From assembly GCA_024637115.1 (NCBI GenBank), contig JAGXFU010000005.1, positions 126,001 to 190,000 of the forward strand: 64,000 bases of DNA, given 5' to 3'. A model generated the notes under the pieces. The model had not been told where the DNA came from. It made no database searches and was given only the letters and a program-made list of their open reading frames with translations. This document shows, piece by piece, positions 54,953 to 64,000 of the stretch; within the stretch, counting starts at the first letter, position 1; each line of letters starts with the position of its first letter. The position numbers and the translations under genes were made by a program. The DNA is from Actinomycetes bacterium. GTDB taxonomy: Bacteria > Actinomycetota > Coriobacteriia > Anaerosomatales > JAGXFU01.

Positions 54953-54979
54953 TCCAAATGTGCTACATCCGACAGTCCC

Positions 54980-55690
54980 CTACGCGACCTCGTCGCGCAC
55001 TCCCGCAAGATCCGCAAGACGACCTGCGACGACAGGCTCATCCCAACCCGCTTGAGGCTGCTCACCATACGAGGCCAGAAGCGAGACCCCGACTTGCCAG
55101 CGCGCTTCCGCGGTGAGTCCTCCTCGGCGAATCAGATAATCGCGGACGAGAGACACGCGCTCTCCGGCAGAATCGAGTTCGAGATCGGTCAGGCGCACTG
55201 ACTCCTCGATCACCACGGTGCCGGCAGCCATATCACCGAGACGCTGCGCGCGCCGAGTCAACAGAACCGACGCGACACCGAACCCGTATGTGCCCGGCAG
55301 CAAGTCGACGATGCGCACGATGTTGCGAATCACCGATTCGAGCACCCCCACGCGCGATCCGTCCTCGCGCACCACGCGAATGCGCAGCACGCGCTTGCCC
55401 CACGTGCGCCCATTGCGAAAGACCTCGCCAAAGATGTAGTAGCCCCAATAGGTGACGAACAGCACCACAACCATGAAGGCGATTCCCCAGGGACCGAACA
55501 AGGTCAGCGCGCGACCTGAGACCCGAGCGACAAGAGCCACTCCCAGGAATCCGACGATGAGCTCGGTGATCATGATCACGGCAAGGAACACGATGTCGAG
55601 CATCGCGGCAAGGCCGCGGGAACCGAGACCTGCGAGCGGATAGACGAAGGCGACCGCTTCCGGCGTCTCGACTTCGAGGTTTCGCTGCAT
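54980..55690 (-). CDS. RDD family membrane protein
   Basis: PLAGLGSRGLAAMLDIVFLAVIM, GYYIFGEVFRNGRTWGKRVLRIRVVREDGSRVGVLESVIRNIVRIVDLLPG. ATG 55690. Confidence 0.88.
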   Translation of the reverse strand: MQRNLEVETPEAVAFVYPLAGLGSRGLAAMLDIVFLAVIMITELIVGFLGVALVARVSGRALTLFGPWGIAFMVVVLFVTYWGYYIFGEVFRNGRTWGKRVLRIRVVREDGSRVGVLESVIRNIVRIVDLLPGTYGFGVASVLLTRRAQRLGDMAAGTVVIEESVRLTDLELDSAGERVSLVRDYLIRRGGLTAEARWQVGVSLLASYGEQPQAGWDEPVVAGRLADLAGVRDEVA

Positions 55691-55753
55691 CTTTGCCCCT
55701 TCGCTTCCCAGCCGCCCTGCACGAATCTGCATGTCACCTGTATCATACTCGCC

Positions 55754-56722
55754 GTGGAGGAACGCGCATTCATCGACAGTTCACGTGAGACCTGGGACCG
55801 CCTCGCGGTCTCGGTCGAATACGCGCGGGGACATGGCGTGGCCAACCTGGAGGCGGCGAAGCTCCGTGAACTCCACGAGGACTACCGGCGCGCCGCGGCT
55901 GACCTGGCCTATGCGCAGACTCACTTCCCCGGCACCCGCATCGATCGCCACCTCAACGACCTCGTGGGACAGGCCCACGCCGAACTCTACGGTGCGAGCC
56001 CGCGAACCATCTCCGGCATCTGGGACTACATCGCCAGGGGCTACCCCCGTCTCGTGCGTAAGCATGGTCGCGCGGTGCTCCTGGCTGCGTTGCTGCTGTT
56101 TGGTTCGGCGGCAATCGGCTACCTGCTCGCTCACATCAACTACCCCCTCGCCCGCATCTTCATTCCCGAAGGATTGCGAGAAGGCGTGGGTGACACAATC
56201 GAACAAGGCGGCCAGATGGGCGATATCGCTGCCGCGATCGCTCCGCTACTCTCTGCGGGCATCACCGCGAACAACATCCAGGTCTCGCTCCTCGCCTTCG
56301 CGGGAGGCATGACCTTTGGTGTGGTAACCACCTATGCACTGATAGTGAACGGACTCATGCTCGGGACACTCGCCGGCGTCTTTGCCCGTGCAGGGGAGTC
56401 TCTGTACTTCTGGGCTCTCATAGTCCCTCACGGCTCCCTCGAGCTACCCGCGATCGTCCTCGCAGGCGCCTCAGGACTGATCCTCGCTAAGGCTCTCGTC
56501 TCTCCGGGTGACCTGCCGAGGAGTGCTGCCGTCCGCGCCGTCTCTTCCCAGGCCGTCCAGATCGTTCTGGGAGCGATACCTATACTCGTGCTCGCGGGCG
56601 TCATCGAAGGATTCTTCACGCCCAGCTCGGTCGATCCCCTGCTGAAACTCGTGTTCGGCGGAGTGGTGACCGCGCTTCTATTGCTCTACCTGCTCGGGGC
56701 AGGACGCGCGAGCACCGACTAG
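55754..56722 (+). CDS. Stage II sporulation protein M (SpoIIM/DUF95) family protein
   Basis: FAGGMTFGVVTTYALIVNGLMLGTLAGVFARAG...LIVPHGSLELPAIVLAGASGLILAKALVSPG. GTG start. Confidence 0.88.
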   Translation: MEERAFIDSSRETWDRLAVSVEYARGHGVANLEAAKLRELHEDYRRAAADLAYAQTHFPGTRIDRHLNDLVGQAHAELYGASPRTISGIWDYIARGYPRLVRKHGRAVLLAALLLFGSAAIGYLLAHINYPLARIFIPEGLREGVGDTIEQGGQMGDIAAAIAPLLSAGITANNIQVSLLAFAGGMTFGVVTTYALIVNGLMLGTLAGVFARAGESLYFWALIVPHGSLELPAIVLAGASGLILAKALVSPGDLPRSAAVRAVSSQAVQIVLGAIPILVLAGVIEGFFTPSSVDPLLKLVFGGVVTALLLLYLLGAGRASTD

Positions 56723-56795
56723 ACTACGCTCTGAGACCCTCGCTATGGCACAGAGATTGCATTGCCAAGAGCCAGGAGTCCCCAATGCAGTGAGG

Positions 56796-57143
56796 ATGAA
56801 CGCATTGACCGCGAGCATCACCAGACAGAGTATCTGGCTCGCCATCGTGGCGCTGCTCATGCTATCGCTGGCGATCTTCCCTGCGTGCGCGGGCGCTGCG
56901 TCACTGACCGACGACATGAGTACGTCATCTCACTCATGCGACGCACCGGTTGAACACCCTGCTGCGTGTCCGCGTCCCGGCGATATGCATCCTTCTGCAG
57001 ACTCGGTGGCAGCGACTCCCCCGATCATTCAATCAGCAGCCATTTTCGATCCGATTCCGGCTGCCCGTATCAATTCCTTCGAGTCCTCACCCGAGTTCAT
57101 CTTGAACCCAGAGTCACTGCGACTGATACCGCTTCGAATCTGA
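56796..57143 (+). CDS. Small exported His/Cys/Met-containing hypothetical protein
   Basis: MNALTASITRQSIWLAIVALLMLSLAIFPACAGAA signal-like segment followed by SHSCDAPVEHPAACPRPGDMHPSAD. Confidence 0.45.
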   Translation: MNALTASITRQSIWLAIVALLMLSLAIFPACAGAASLTDDMSTSSHSCDAPVEHPAACPRPGDMHPSADSVAATPPIIQSAAIFDPIPAARINSFESSPEFILNPESLRLIPLRI

Positions 57144-57229
57144 CGCTCTGAACTGAGCACATTCTCGAGAAGCGGTACGAGCCGGTATTCGATACGGCAC
57201 AACACAGTGAACCTGGAGGGATATCCACC

Positions 57230-57886
57230 ATGTCAAAGAACAAGAAGAAGCATGCCTCAAAGAGCAAGCCTGCTCCTGAACCACAGAAGCGCAGCGCGAG
57301 CACCCGGCCGTGGGTCATCGCGGGTATCGTCGTTGTCGCAATCGTCGGCATCGTTGTGGCACTGAACGGCGGATCGGGCGAATCAGCCGCCCCGGCCGTA
57401 TCGGACAACGAGTATATCGGGCGCCTCTTGCCCGCGAACTACGAGAGCCCCAAAGTGGCCGACGCTGCTCTCTACACAGCCGCGATATCCATGACCGATG
57501 TGGCCGCCACACAAGACGAGACCGGCTTCACGGTCGCGCTCGACTCCGTCGTATCGAACAAGATCGTGCGCTTCGACTACACGCGGTCAACCGGAGAGTC
57601 GCTGCCAATGATCGCGTACGTCCGTCCTTCGGGGAAGCTCTTTGTTGGCGTGAGCTACTGTCCCCCGTGTGAAGGCGAGGGTCAGCGGATCGAGGCTGAC
57701 GGCACGCTCACCTGTGAATCATGCGGAACACGACGGAATCTCGAGGACAACACCGGGCTGAGTGGAGCATGCAAGCTCTATCCGCTCGATGAAGTACCAA
57801 GTGTCGTTGATGGCAGCAGCATCGTTGTCGACAGCGCCATCCTCGATGCATGGACGGCCCAGCCCCTCGATCGTCCGGTCGGCTAA
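57230..57886 (+). CDS. DUF2318 (Fe-S-containing membrane protein)-like
   Basis: GVSYCPPCEGEGQRIEADGTLTCESCGTRRNLEDNTGLSGACKLYPL Cys pattern; N-terminal TM; GGAGGG upstream. Confidence 0.75.
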   Translation: MSKNKKKHASKSKPAPEPQKRSASTRPWVIAGIVVVAIVGIVVALNGGSGESAAPAVSDNEYIGRLLPANYESPKVADAALYTAAISMTDVAATQDETGFTVALDSVVSNKIVRFDYTRSTGESLPMIAYVRPSGKLFVGVSYCPPCEGEGQRIEADGTLTCESCGTRRNLEDNTGLSGACKLYPLDEVPSVVDGSSIVVDSAILDAWTAQPLDRPVG

Positions 57887-57920
57887 GCCAGTTCAGCAGG
57901 TAACCGACAACAAGAACAAC

Positions 57921-57972
57921 CACAATGCGGTAGCCCCGGTCGTGAACATGCGGTCGGGGCTGCCGCATTGTG
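57921..57972 (-). terminator. Large hairpin in a convergent intergenic region; probable minus-strand terminator
   Basis: cacaatgcggtagccccgg (57921-57939) pairs with tcggggctgccgcattgtg (57954-57972); minus-strand tail gttgttcttgttg is U-rich. Confidence 0.7.
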
Positions 57973-58095
57973 TACCGCGATCCTACTCAGCCGGATCGAC
58001 GATCCCCAGCCCCAGATCTCCTGCAAGGCCAACCAGCTGGTCCCGCTACATCGACCACCTGCGACTGGTCTAGTTGCCGCATGAATTCTCCTCCA

Positions 58096-59442
58096 CTACA
58101 GCCTTCCCCTGGCTTTGATCTCCAGATACCGATTCACCGCAGCTACAGACAGCTTTTCGGGAACCACGTCGAGCACCAGCGATCCCCGGGACTCAAGCAC
58201 CCGCAATGCAGCCGCCTTGTCATGCACGAGGTCCTGGGCAACAGCCGCCTGATACGCCTCGCCCGCATTGGCAGGAACCGTGCCGGCCAATGCCTCGACA
58301 TCGAGATTGCGCTGCGTCACAACAAGCGGTAGATGCCGAGGAGAGAGCGATCCAAGCACGCCCAGCAGACGTCGTGACGGCTCCGTGCCAACCAACTCGG
58401 TGAACAGCACCACGAGCGAGCGTTTGGAGAGTCGCGATGCCAGATAGCGGAGCGCCGCCCCGTAGTCGGGTTCCTCGACACGCCCTTCAACCGAGTACAG
58501 CGCCTCGAGTATCGCCAGGAACTGCCGGTGTCCTTTGCGAGGTGGCAGATACCGACGTACCTCTCGCCCGAACACGAACAGACCCACGTTGTCCCCTGCC
58601 TGTACGGCGAGATAGGCGAGCAAGAGCGCGGCATTGATCGAGCGATCGAGTTTGGGCAGCCCTGAGACCCGCACATTCATGAGGCGGCCGGCGTCGATCG
58701 CGAGCACCACGGTCTGACTGCGCTCGGCTTCGAACTGCCGCACAACGGGCGCTCCGCGACGCGCGGTCGCCTTCCAGTCGATGTCGCGATAGTCATCACC
58801 GGCGAGGTAGTCCCTCAGCGACTCGAACTCACTTCCCACGCCTGCGTAACGTGTGGCGCGCACGCCGATCTCATGCAATGCGCCCTTCCTGGCAAGCAGT
58901 GAATAGCCATACACTGCGGTGATATCCGGATAGACATGACACTCCTGGGTGAGCGCGAAAGCGAGCTGACGACCGGCCAGACCCAGGGGGCCGAGCGATC
59001 TGACACCGACAGCGCCGAACCGGTACGCACCGCGGGCAGGAGGTGTGAAACTCAGATCCTGGCGCCCCGACGAGTGCGCAGCGATCTCAATGGGCCCGAA
59101 CGCTCGCTCGCCGGCAAAGCCGCTCGGCGGGGTCTCGCGACCAATGAGACGGGCCGGCTGCCCGGAGCGGTTCCGAATCGCGAGTGCCGTAGCATTGACG
59201 ACACCGATGGAGAACTTCGCAGGCATGATGCGCTCGACCTCGAGTTCAGCGTCTCCGGGAGCGAGGGCGATGTCGCGTCGCACGACAATCGCTATGAGCA
59301 CAAGCCATGCGATTGCTATGAGCCACGCAAGCCACCCGGGCACGAGCGCCACGACAGGGACGGGCGCGGCGAGCGCCGCAGCACTCCTCCGTGTGAGGTA
59401 GATACCGCTCAGTCGCGCGCGTATGTCAGCGAACCACGTCAC
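58096..59442 (-). CDS. DUF58 domain-containing protein
   Basis: YAGVGSEFESLRDYLAGDDYRDIDWKATARRGAPVVRQFEAERSQTVVLAIDAGRLM. GTG 59442 overlapping the MoxR stop. Confidence 0.9.
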   Translation of the reverse strand: MTWFADIRARLSGIYLTRRSAAALAAPVPVVALVPGWLAWLIAIAWLVLIAIVVRRDIALAPGDAELEVERIMPAKFSIGVVNATALAIRNRSGQPARLIGRETPPSGFAGERAFGPIEIAAHSSGRQDLSFTPPARGAYRFGAVGVRSLGPLGLAGRQLAFALTQECHVYPDITAVYGYSLLARKGALHEIGVRATRYAGVGSEFESLRDYLAGDDYRDIDWKATARRGAPVVRQFEAERSQTVVLAIDAGRLMNVRVSGLPKLDRSINAALLLAYLAVQAGDNVGLFVFGREVRRYLPPRKGHRQFLAILEALYSVEGRVEEPDYGAALRYLASRLSKRSLVVLFTELVGTEPSRRLLGVLGSLSPRHLPLVVTQRNLDVEALAGTVPANAGEAYQAAVAQDLVHDKAAALRVLESRGSLVLDVVPEKLSVAAVNRYLEIKARGRL

Positions 59443-60398
59443 CGCGGTACGGGCACCTGCGAGGTGACATCGGTGAGTACGGAGTCCGTGCCGACACCCT
59501 CGATCTCGATCTCGGGACGAAGCACCATGCGGTGTCGGAGACACGGTACAACCATCTCTTTGACGTCATCCGGAGTCACGAAATCTCGTCCTGCGAGCAG
59601 CGCCGCAGCCTTTGAGGCCGTGAGCAGAGCGACCGCAGCCCGCGGGCTGGCGCCGAGCATCACGCTACCGTGCTCACGGGTGCCCCTCACAATCGCGGTC
59701 ACATAGCCGAGGACCCCTTCATCAACCACCACGCTGTCGAGTTCCGTGCGTGCGGCGAGCACCTCAGCCACGGTCGCCACCGGCTTGAGTCCCAGCACAT
59801 CGAGGTCGGTCCAGCCCGCACCGCCCAGATGTCGGCGAACGATCTCGAGCTCCTCGGCAGCGCTGGGGTAGTCCACGACCACCTTGAGCTGGAAGCGGTC
59901 CAGCTGAGCCTCCGGCAGCGGGTAGGTTCCCTCGTATTCGACCGGGTTCTGAGTGGCGATGACAAGGAAGGGATCGGGCAGCGCATGCGACACGCCGTCG
60001 ATCGTGACCTGGCGCTCCTGCATGGCCTCGAGAAGCGCTGCCTGCGTCTTTGGAGGCGTGCGGTTGATCTCATCGGCAAGCACCAGGTTTGCAAACACCG
60101 GGCCTTTGCGCAGCGCGAATGTACCGTCGGCAGCGCTGTAGACGTTCGTGCCAACGACATCGGCGGGCATCAGATCGGGTGAGAACTGGATGCGCTTGAA
60201 CGATGCGTCGAGCGAGCGGGCAAGGGCGCGAGCGAGCAGCGTCTTTGCGGTACCCGGCACACCCTCGATGAGCACGTGGCCGCCGCTGATCAACCCGATC
60301 AGCAGTCGGTCAACGAGCTGCGCCTGCCCCACCACCGCCTTGCCGACCTCCGCGCGCACGCGCGCCGCAAGGGCCATCACCTTCTGTGTATCAGCCAT
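59439..60398 (-). CDS. MoxR-family AAA+ ATPase
   Basis: VVGQAQLVDRLLIGLISGGHVLIEGVPGTAKTLLARALARSL, FAN(LVL)ADEINRTPPKTQAALLEAMQERQVTIDG, FLVIATQNPVEYEGTYPLPEAQLDRF. ATG 60398. Confidence 0.93.
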   Translation of the reverse strand: MADTQKVMALAARVRAEVGKAVVGQAQLVDRLLIGLISGGHVLIEGVPGTAKTLLARALARSLDASFKRIQFSPDLMPADVVGTNVYSAADGTFALRKGPVFANLVLADEINRTPPKTQAALLEAMQERQVTIDGVSHALPDPFLVIATQNPVEYEGTYPLPEAQLDRFQLKVVVDYPSAAEELEIVRRHLGGAGWTDLDVLGLKPVATVAEVLAARTELDSVVVDEGVLGYVTAIVRGTREHGSVMLGASPRAAVALLTASKAAALLAGRDFVTPDDVKEMVVPCLRHRMVLRPEIEIEGVGTDSVLTDVTSQVPVPR

Positions 60399-61509
60399 CT
60401 CTTCCCTCGACCTCCTGCCGTGCCCGCGCAAGATCGCGGACAACCGTCATGAACGTGTCTTCTGAGATATCCTGGGCCGTCCGGGCGGCCTTCGAGCGCG
60501 CGAGCGCTTCCGTTGCCCCGGGCGACCGCGATGCTTCAACGCTTCCATACCTGCGCACGAGCGCGACCCTCAGCGCATCCTCGTGCGTCTCGATAGCCTC
60601 GGCACGTGCACCTGCCTTCTGGTACAGCGCGGCAAGCGAGCCGATATATGCCCCCGTTCGAGCGGTATCTGCGACCGGCTCGGGAATCGGCGATGCCAGG
60701 CGGCGAGACGATGCCATCAAAAGCACCGCAAGCGCGATGATGCCGAGCAACGCGGCGGCGCGTCCGTTGGAGCCGAGACGCTCCCAGATTCCGCCGCCCC
60801 GCACAAAGCCGTGATGGTACTCATCAAAGTAGACCGTGCCACCGTCGATGGCCGCAAGAAGTGTCACGAACCGCGCGTTGTCCTCTTCACCGATGCCGAT
60901 GTTGCTCAACGGGTACACGCTCGAGAGCCAGACGACCTCGCCGTTGCCAAAGGTGCGCGACACGAGCACCTGACCATCGGTATCCCGAAAGTGTGCGACC
61001 CACGCCGTATCCGCCACCAATACCCGGTCGGGTCCAACCTTGATACGTTCCACACCCTGCACGTAGACCGACGGAATGAGCGGTTCAAGACGAGCTGAAT
61101 CAGCGCCGTTCGCGTTCGACCCTCCCAGGCTGCCGCGGGTGATCTCCTCGGCAAGCGGGCCAACGAGCACGAGACGCCCGCCCGCCTCGATCCAGTCGCG
61201 CAGACGGTGGATCTCCGCATTGGTCGGCGGCTTCTCGTAGGGCTCACTGGCTGCAGCGATGATCGTCCCGCCATCCGGCAGGTCATCGAAGTGCTGCAAG
61301 GTTTCGACATCCACATCGAGTTCCCGCAGATAGGTGCGAAAGACCTGCGCGCCCTCATCCTCGGAGCTGAACGTGGAGCCGGGCGGAGCCTGGACGGCGT
61401 AGAAGTCCTGCGAGAGCGCGATGGCTGCCCAGTACGCCGCGACCAGGAGCACCGCCACGGCGATGACCACGATCGTGGTCTTATCGGCTGACACGCGTTT
61501 GCTGCTCAC
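60391..61509 (-). CDS. DUF4350 domain-containing membrane protein
   Basis: PPGSTFSSEDEGAQVFRTYLRELDVDVETL...LRDWIEAGGRLVLVGPL...YFDEYHHGF; position in the MoxR/DUF58 cassette. Confidence 0.8.
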   Translation of the reverse strand: MSSKRVSADKTTIVVIAVAVLLVAAYWAAIALSQDFYAVQAPPGSTFSSEDEGAQVFRTYLRELDVDVETLQHFDDLPDGGTIIAAASEPYEKPPTNAEIHRLRDWIEAGGRLVLVGPLAEEITRGSLGGSNANGADSARLEPLIPSVYVQGVERIKVGPDRVLVADTAWVAHFRDTDGQVLVSRTFGNGEVVWLSSVYPLSNIGIGEEDNARFVTLLAAIDGGTVYFDEYHHGFVRGGGIWERLGSNGRAAALLGIIALAVLLMASSRRLASPIPEPVADTARTGAYIGSLAALYQKAGARAEAIETHEDALRVALVRRYGSVEASRSPGATEALARSKAARTAQDISEDTFMTVVRDLARARQEVEGRDG

Positions 61510-62540
61510 GCGCCATCACCCTCTCGCGCGGCAAGTGCATCGCGAACGCCGAGGAACCACGTGCGTGCCACTGCGTACTCCTCGGGGGCTACCGCGTGAT
61601 GGCCATACCATGCCCGCTCGAACGTACGGCTGAGTGCCTCCAGCGGCTCGTAGGTCGCTTGTGAACGCGGACGCACCTCGAGCAACAGCTCGCGATTGGT
61701 GCGCATATGCACTTCAACAATGAAGCCCGCCTCCTGCAGCTCGCGTGCGGCTCCTCCAAAGAGCGCCCGCACCGCCTCACGCATCTCACCGCGACCGGCG
61801 CACTCATCGGCGTAGGCGAGTGCATCCGGCGGAAGATCACGCGCAGCCTCAATGACCGCATCGGCCGAACTGATCGCCTCAAGAGGCGCGGGTCTACGCT
61901 GCGACCCGGCTCGCGCTCTGAGGATCACGCGCACAAGAAGCCACATGAGAATGAGAATGAGAACCACCACGACAGCGATGGTGATCGTGGTGAGCGTGGC
62001 GCTCGCACCCGGCGATGCGCCGATCGTTGACCACCACTTCTCGAGCAGTATGCCGAGGCGTTCGACAAGCCTGCCAATGAACTCGCTCAAGGGAGACCGC
62101 GTCTGGGGAACGCGTTCGCTCAGGAGCCGCGACAGCGCCTCGGGGTCCTGCTCGACACTCACCCCGGGTTCACCCAGGACACGGACCATCGACGCAAGAT
62201 GTGCCTCGATCTCCGCCGCTATCTCAGCGCGGTCCGTGGGCGCATCGGCGGCATCAAGCGAGGCAACGAGAGCCCTGGTGACCGAGTTGTCTACATCAAG
62301 GGCTCCCTCGGGCGTCTCGACCTCAACGGTGCCCGGCACCAGCGTGTTGATGGCGATGGCCAGGTCGGTACCCTGACGCTGCGTCATGGCCGTCGGGGCG
62401 TTCGCCGCCAGGTCATGCGCTTCTGAGACATTCGCGGAGTACTCCTCGAGTGTGAGCGCACCCGCAGACGCGGCCAGAGCCAGACCACACAGCACCGCTG
62501 CACACGTGCTCAGGCACCAGCGTGTCACCCGGCTACTCAT
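61506..62540 (-). CDS. DUF4129 domain-containing protein
   Basis: C-terminal AVRALFGGAARELQEAGFIVEVHMRTNRELLLEVR...LSRTFERAWYGHHAVAPEEYAVAR; central TM. Confidence 0.78.
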   Translation of the reverse strand: MSSRVTRWCLSTCAAVLCGLALAASAGALTLEEYSANVSEAHDLAANAPTAMTQRQGTDLAIAINTLVPGTVEVETPEGALDVDNSVTRALVASLDAADAPTDRAEIAAEIEAHLASMVRVLGEPGVSVEQDPEALSRLLSERVPQTRSPLSEFIGRLVERLGILLEKWWSTIGASPGASATLTTITIAVVVVLILILMWLLVRVILRARAGSQRRPAPLEAISSADAVIEAARDLPPDALAYADECAGRGEMREAVRALFGGAARELQEAGFIVEVHMRTNRELLLEVRPRSQATYEPLEALSRTFERAWYGHHAVAPEEYAVARTWFLGVRDALAAREGDGA

Positions 62541-63415
62541 GCGTTCCTCGCAGCAATCTCTCCAGCCTTGACCACAAGATCCATGCCCTCATTGCGGGCC
62601 CGCAGATCCAGGTAGTAGAAGAACCACGAGAATTCAAGGAATGGCGCGATGAGCGAGGTTGCCGTAGCTGCCAGCACGCCCTCGAACGTCTTCCATCCGG
62701 GCGATATCTCCTGGAACACGGCGTCGGGGCTGTTCACGCTCGCGATGATCTGACGAATCACCGCCGGCGAGTCCACGGCCGCTTCGAGGACAACCGCAAG
62801 CAGACTCAGGACTATCGCAAAGCCGACCGTGCGCCAGAATGCGCCCCGGGTGAGACTCCATGAGCGTGTGAACGCTTTGTCGATCGGCGCGCGCTCCACC
62901 ACCGTGGCAACGTGCGCCACCCGCAGCCGGGCCCACACGATGAGTCCGGGTATCAGCAGGAACATCGTGGCTGTGCCGACCGCGAGCGAGACGGTGAGCG
63001 ACAGGAGCAGCAGCCACAAGAAACGCGACTTACCAGCCCTGAGCATCTCTCGCACGCCGGGTCGCGAACCCGCGAGCATGGACGGAGCAAGCTGGAACAG
63101 GCACGCGACCAGATACACGCGCGCTGCAACAAACAGCGGGCTGATCAGATTCGAGAGCAGCGAGAGACTCTGTATCTGCGAATACTGATCCAGGAATGCA
63201 TCCTGCGATGGCTCTGCCAGGGTTCCAAAGAGCTGCAACAGACCCCGGGTGGAGAAGACCTGCGTAACGCCGAGCAGCATCGCGAGCGGGAACAACACGA
63301 TAAGTGCTGAGATTGCGATTGTCCGGAAGTTGGCCCGGTAGAGTTCGAATGCCCGGTCGAGGATGCGACCGTAGCCACGCGGGGCATGATCAGGCTGCAC
63401 GCTCAACTCCTTCAC
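62537..63415 (-). CDS. Multi-pass membrane protein of the MoxR/DUF58 cassette (GPDPase-membrane-domain/DUF975-like)
   Basis: GYGRILDRAFELYRANFRTIAISALIVLFPLAMLLGV...LRVAHVATVVERAPIDKAFTRSWSLTRGAFWRTVGFAIVLSLL. Confidence 0.65.
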   Translation of the reverse strand: MKELSVQPDHAPRGYGRILDRAFELYRANFRTIAISALIVLFPLAMLLGVTQVFSTRGLLQLFGTLAEPSQDAFLDQYSQIQSLSLLSNLISPLFVAARVYLVACLFQLAPSMLAGSRPGVREMLRAGKSRFLWLLLLSLTVSLAVGTATMFLLIPGLIVWARLRVAHVATVVERAPIDKAFTRSWSLTRGAFWRTVGFAIVLSLLAVVLEAAVDSPAVIRQIIASVNSPDAVFQEISPGWKTFEGVLAATATSLIAPFLEFSWFFYYLDLRARNEGMDLVVKAGEIAARNA

Positions 63416-63452
63416 GTTGACTCATCCCACGGACATCTCTACTGCTGCCCCA

Positions 63453-64000
63453 CTACCCCCGCAGCGTCACATCTCCCGCGCTGATCGCGATGAGCCCCGC
63501 TGCGCCCTCGAGAAGCAGGCGTCCAAACTCATCGATTCCGGTAACACGGCCCTCACCACGCACGCTCCCATCGATGTCGCTCACGCGCACATCGCGGCCG
63601 GTGAGCATCGAACGCGACGCATACTCGACGGCCAGCTCCCCAAAACCATGCGCGGAGAACTCCTCGTATGTCCCGGCGATACCATCGAGCACAGCAGCCG
63701 CGACCGCAGCGAGGCGTGGAGCGTCCCCTACTTCTTCGGCAAGATACGTCGCACCCTCAAAGGACTCACTCGGCGCGTGCACATTGACTCCCACACCGGC
63801 TACGACCCACTCGGCCCGATCTGACTCCGCCGATGTTTCGAGCAGGACGCCCGCAAGCTTTCCACTCCGACCCGACATACCACCACCATCAAACCACACA
63901 TCATTAGGCCATTTGAGTCGTGGACGGGCACCCAGAGACTCGATACCTCGCGCTACCCCGAGCGCAACGACGAGCGCGAGCGGAGCAAGTTCGGCGAGTG
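63453..64000 (-). CDS. birA: Biotin--[acetyl-CoA-carboxylase] ligase (BirA), N-terminus off the right edge
   Basis: Frame reads ...LAELAPLALVVALGVARGIESLGARPRLKWPNDVWFDGGGMSGRSGKLAGVLLETSAES...WVVAGVGVNVHAP: the KWPND and KLxGxLxE motifs are BirA hallmarks. The ORF track began at an internal ATG. Confidence 0.92.
   Translation of the reverse strand, partial: LAELAPLALVVALGVARGIESLGARPRLKWPNDVWFDGGGMSGRSGKLAGVLLETSAESDRAEWVVAGVGVNVHAPSESFEGATYLAEEVGDAPRLAAVAAAVLDGIAGTYEEFSAHGFGELAVEYASRSMLTGRDVRVSDIDGSVRGEGRVTGIDEFGRLLLEGAAGLIAISAGDVTLRG

Noticed and set aside
1-64000. Prophage, IS element, toxin-antitoxin or CRISPR-Cas locus
   Set aside because: No integrase, transposase, phage structural, TA or cas gene recognised on either strand; no spaced direct-repeat array.

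Overview
The window is a dense, almost entirely minus-strand stretch of a high-GC bacterium; gene content suggests a Coriobacteriia-like actinobacterium, but this is inference only. It reads as consecutive modules. (1) ~0-21 kb: a surface-glycan / nonulosonic-acid locus with PseB, PseC, a GNAT-PseG fusion, an SpsF/PseF-like cytidylyltransferase, a short NeuB/PseI-like synthase, WecB and GalU. It also carries three ATP-grasp ligases, a class III aminotransferase, an orphan IolB-like protein, a methyltransferase and a GH57-like protein. (2) 21-36 kb: tetrapyrrole genes hemL, hemB, hemD, hemC and hemA, an AhbC/AhbD/NirJ-like radical SAM protein and tRNA-Ala(CGC), interrupted by a second envelope-polysaccharide module (CsaB-like, FrhB-like, LPG-synthase-TM, GT2, polytopic membrane protein). 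(3) 36-44 kb: SDR, siroheme-type dehydrogenase, CcsA/HemX and a ccm cytochrome c maturation set with a CxxxY-type CcmE. (4) 44-54 kb: a conserved hypothetical/HTH pair, CoaX, a two-component system, a CreD-like protein and a YhaN/YhaO (SbcCD-like) pair. (5) 54-64 kb: BioY with a BirA-type operator, RDD, SpoIIM, DUF2318 and the MoxR/DUF58/DUF4350/DUF4129 cassette, ending in a truncated birA. The strongest candidates for something undescribed are: (a) an interleaved two-helix, pseudoknot-type leader with a U tract just upstream of hemA; (b) a 74-nt near-perfect palindrome inserted in frame next to His-Gly-Pro repeats in the N-terminal extension of the heme-pathway radical SAM protein; (c) the ATP-grasp trio, class III aminotransferase and IolB-like set embedded in the pseudaminic-acid-type locus. 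All calls come from reading the sequence and supplied ORFs; no database search was run.
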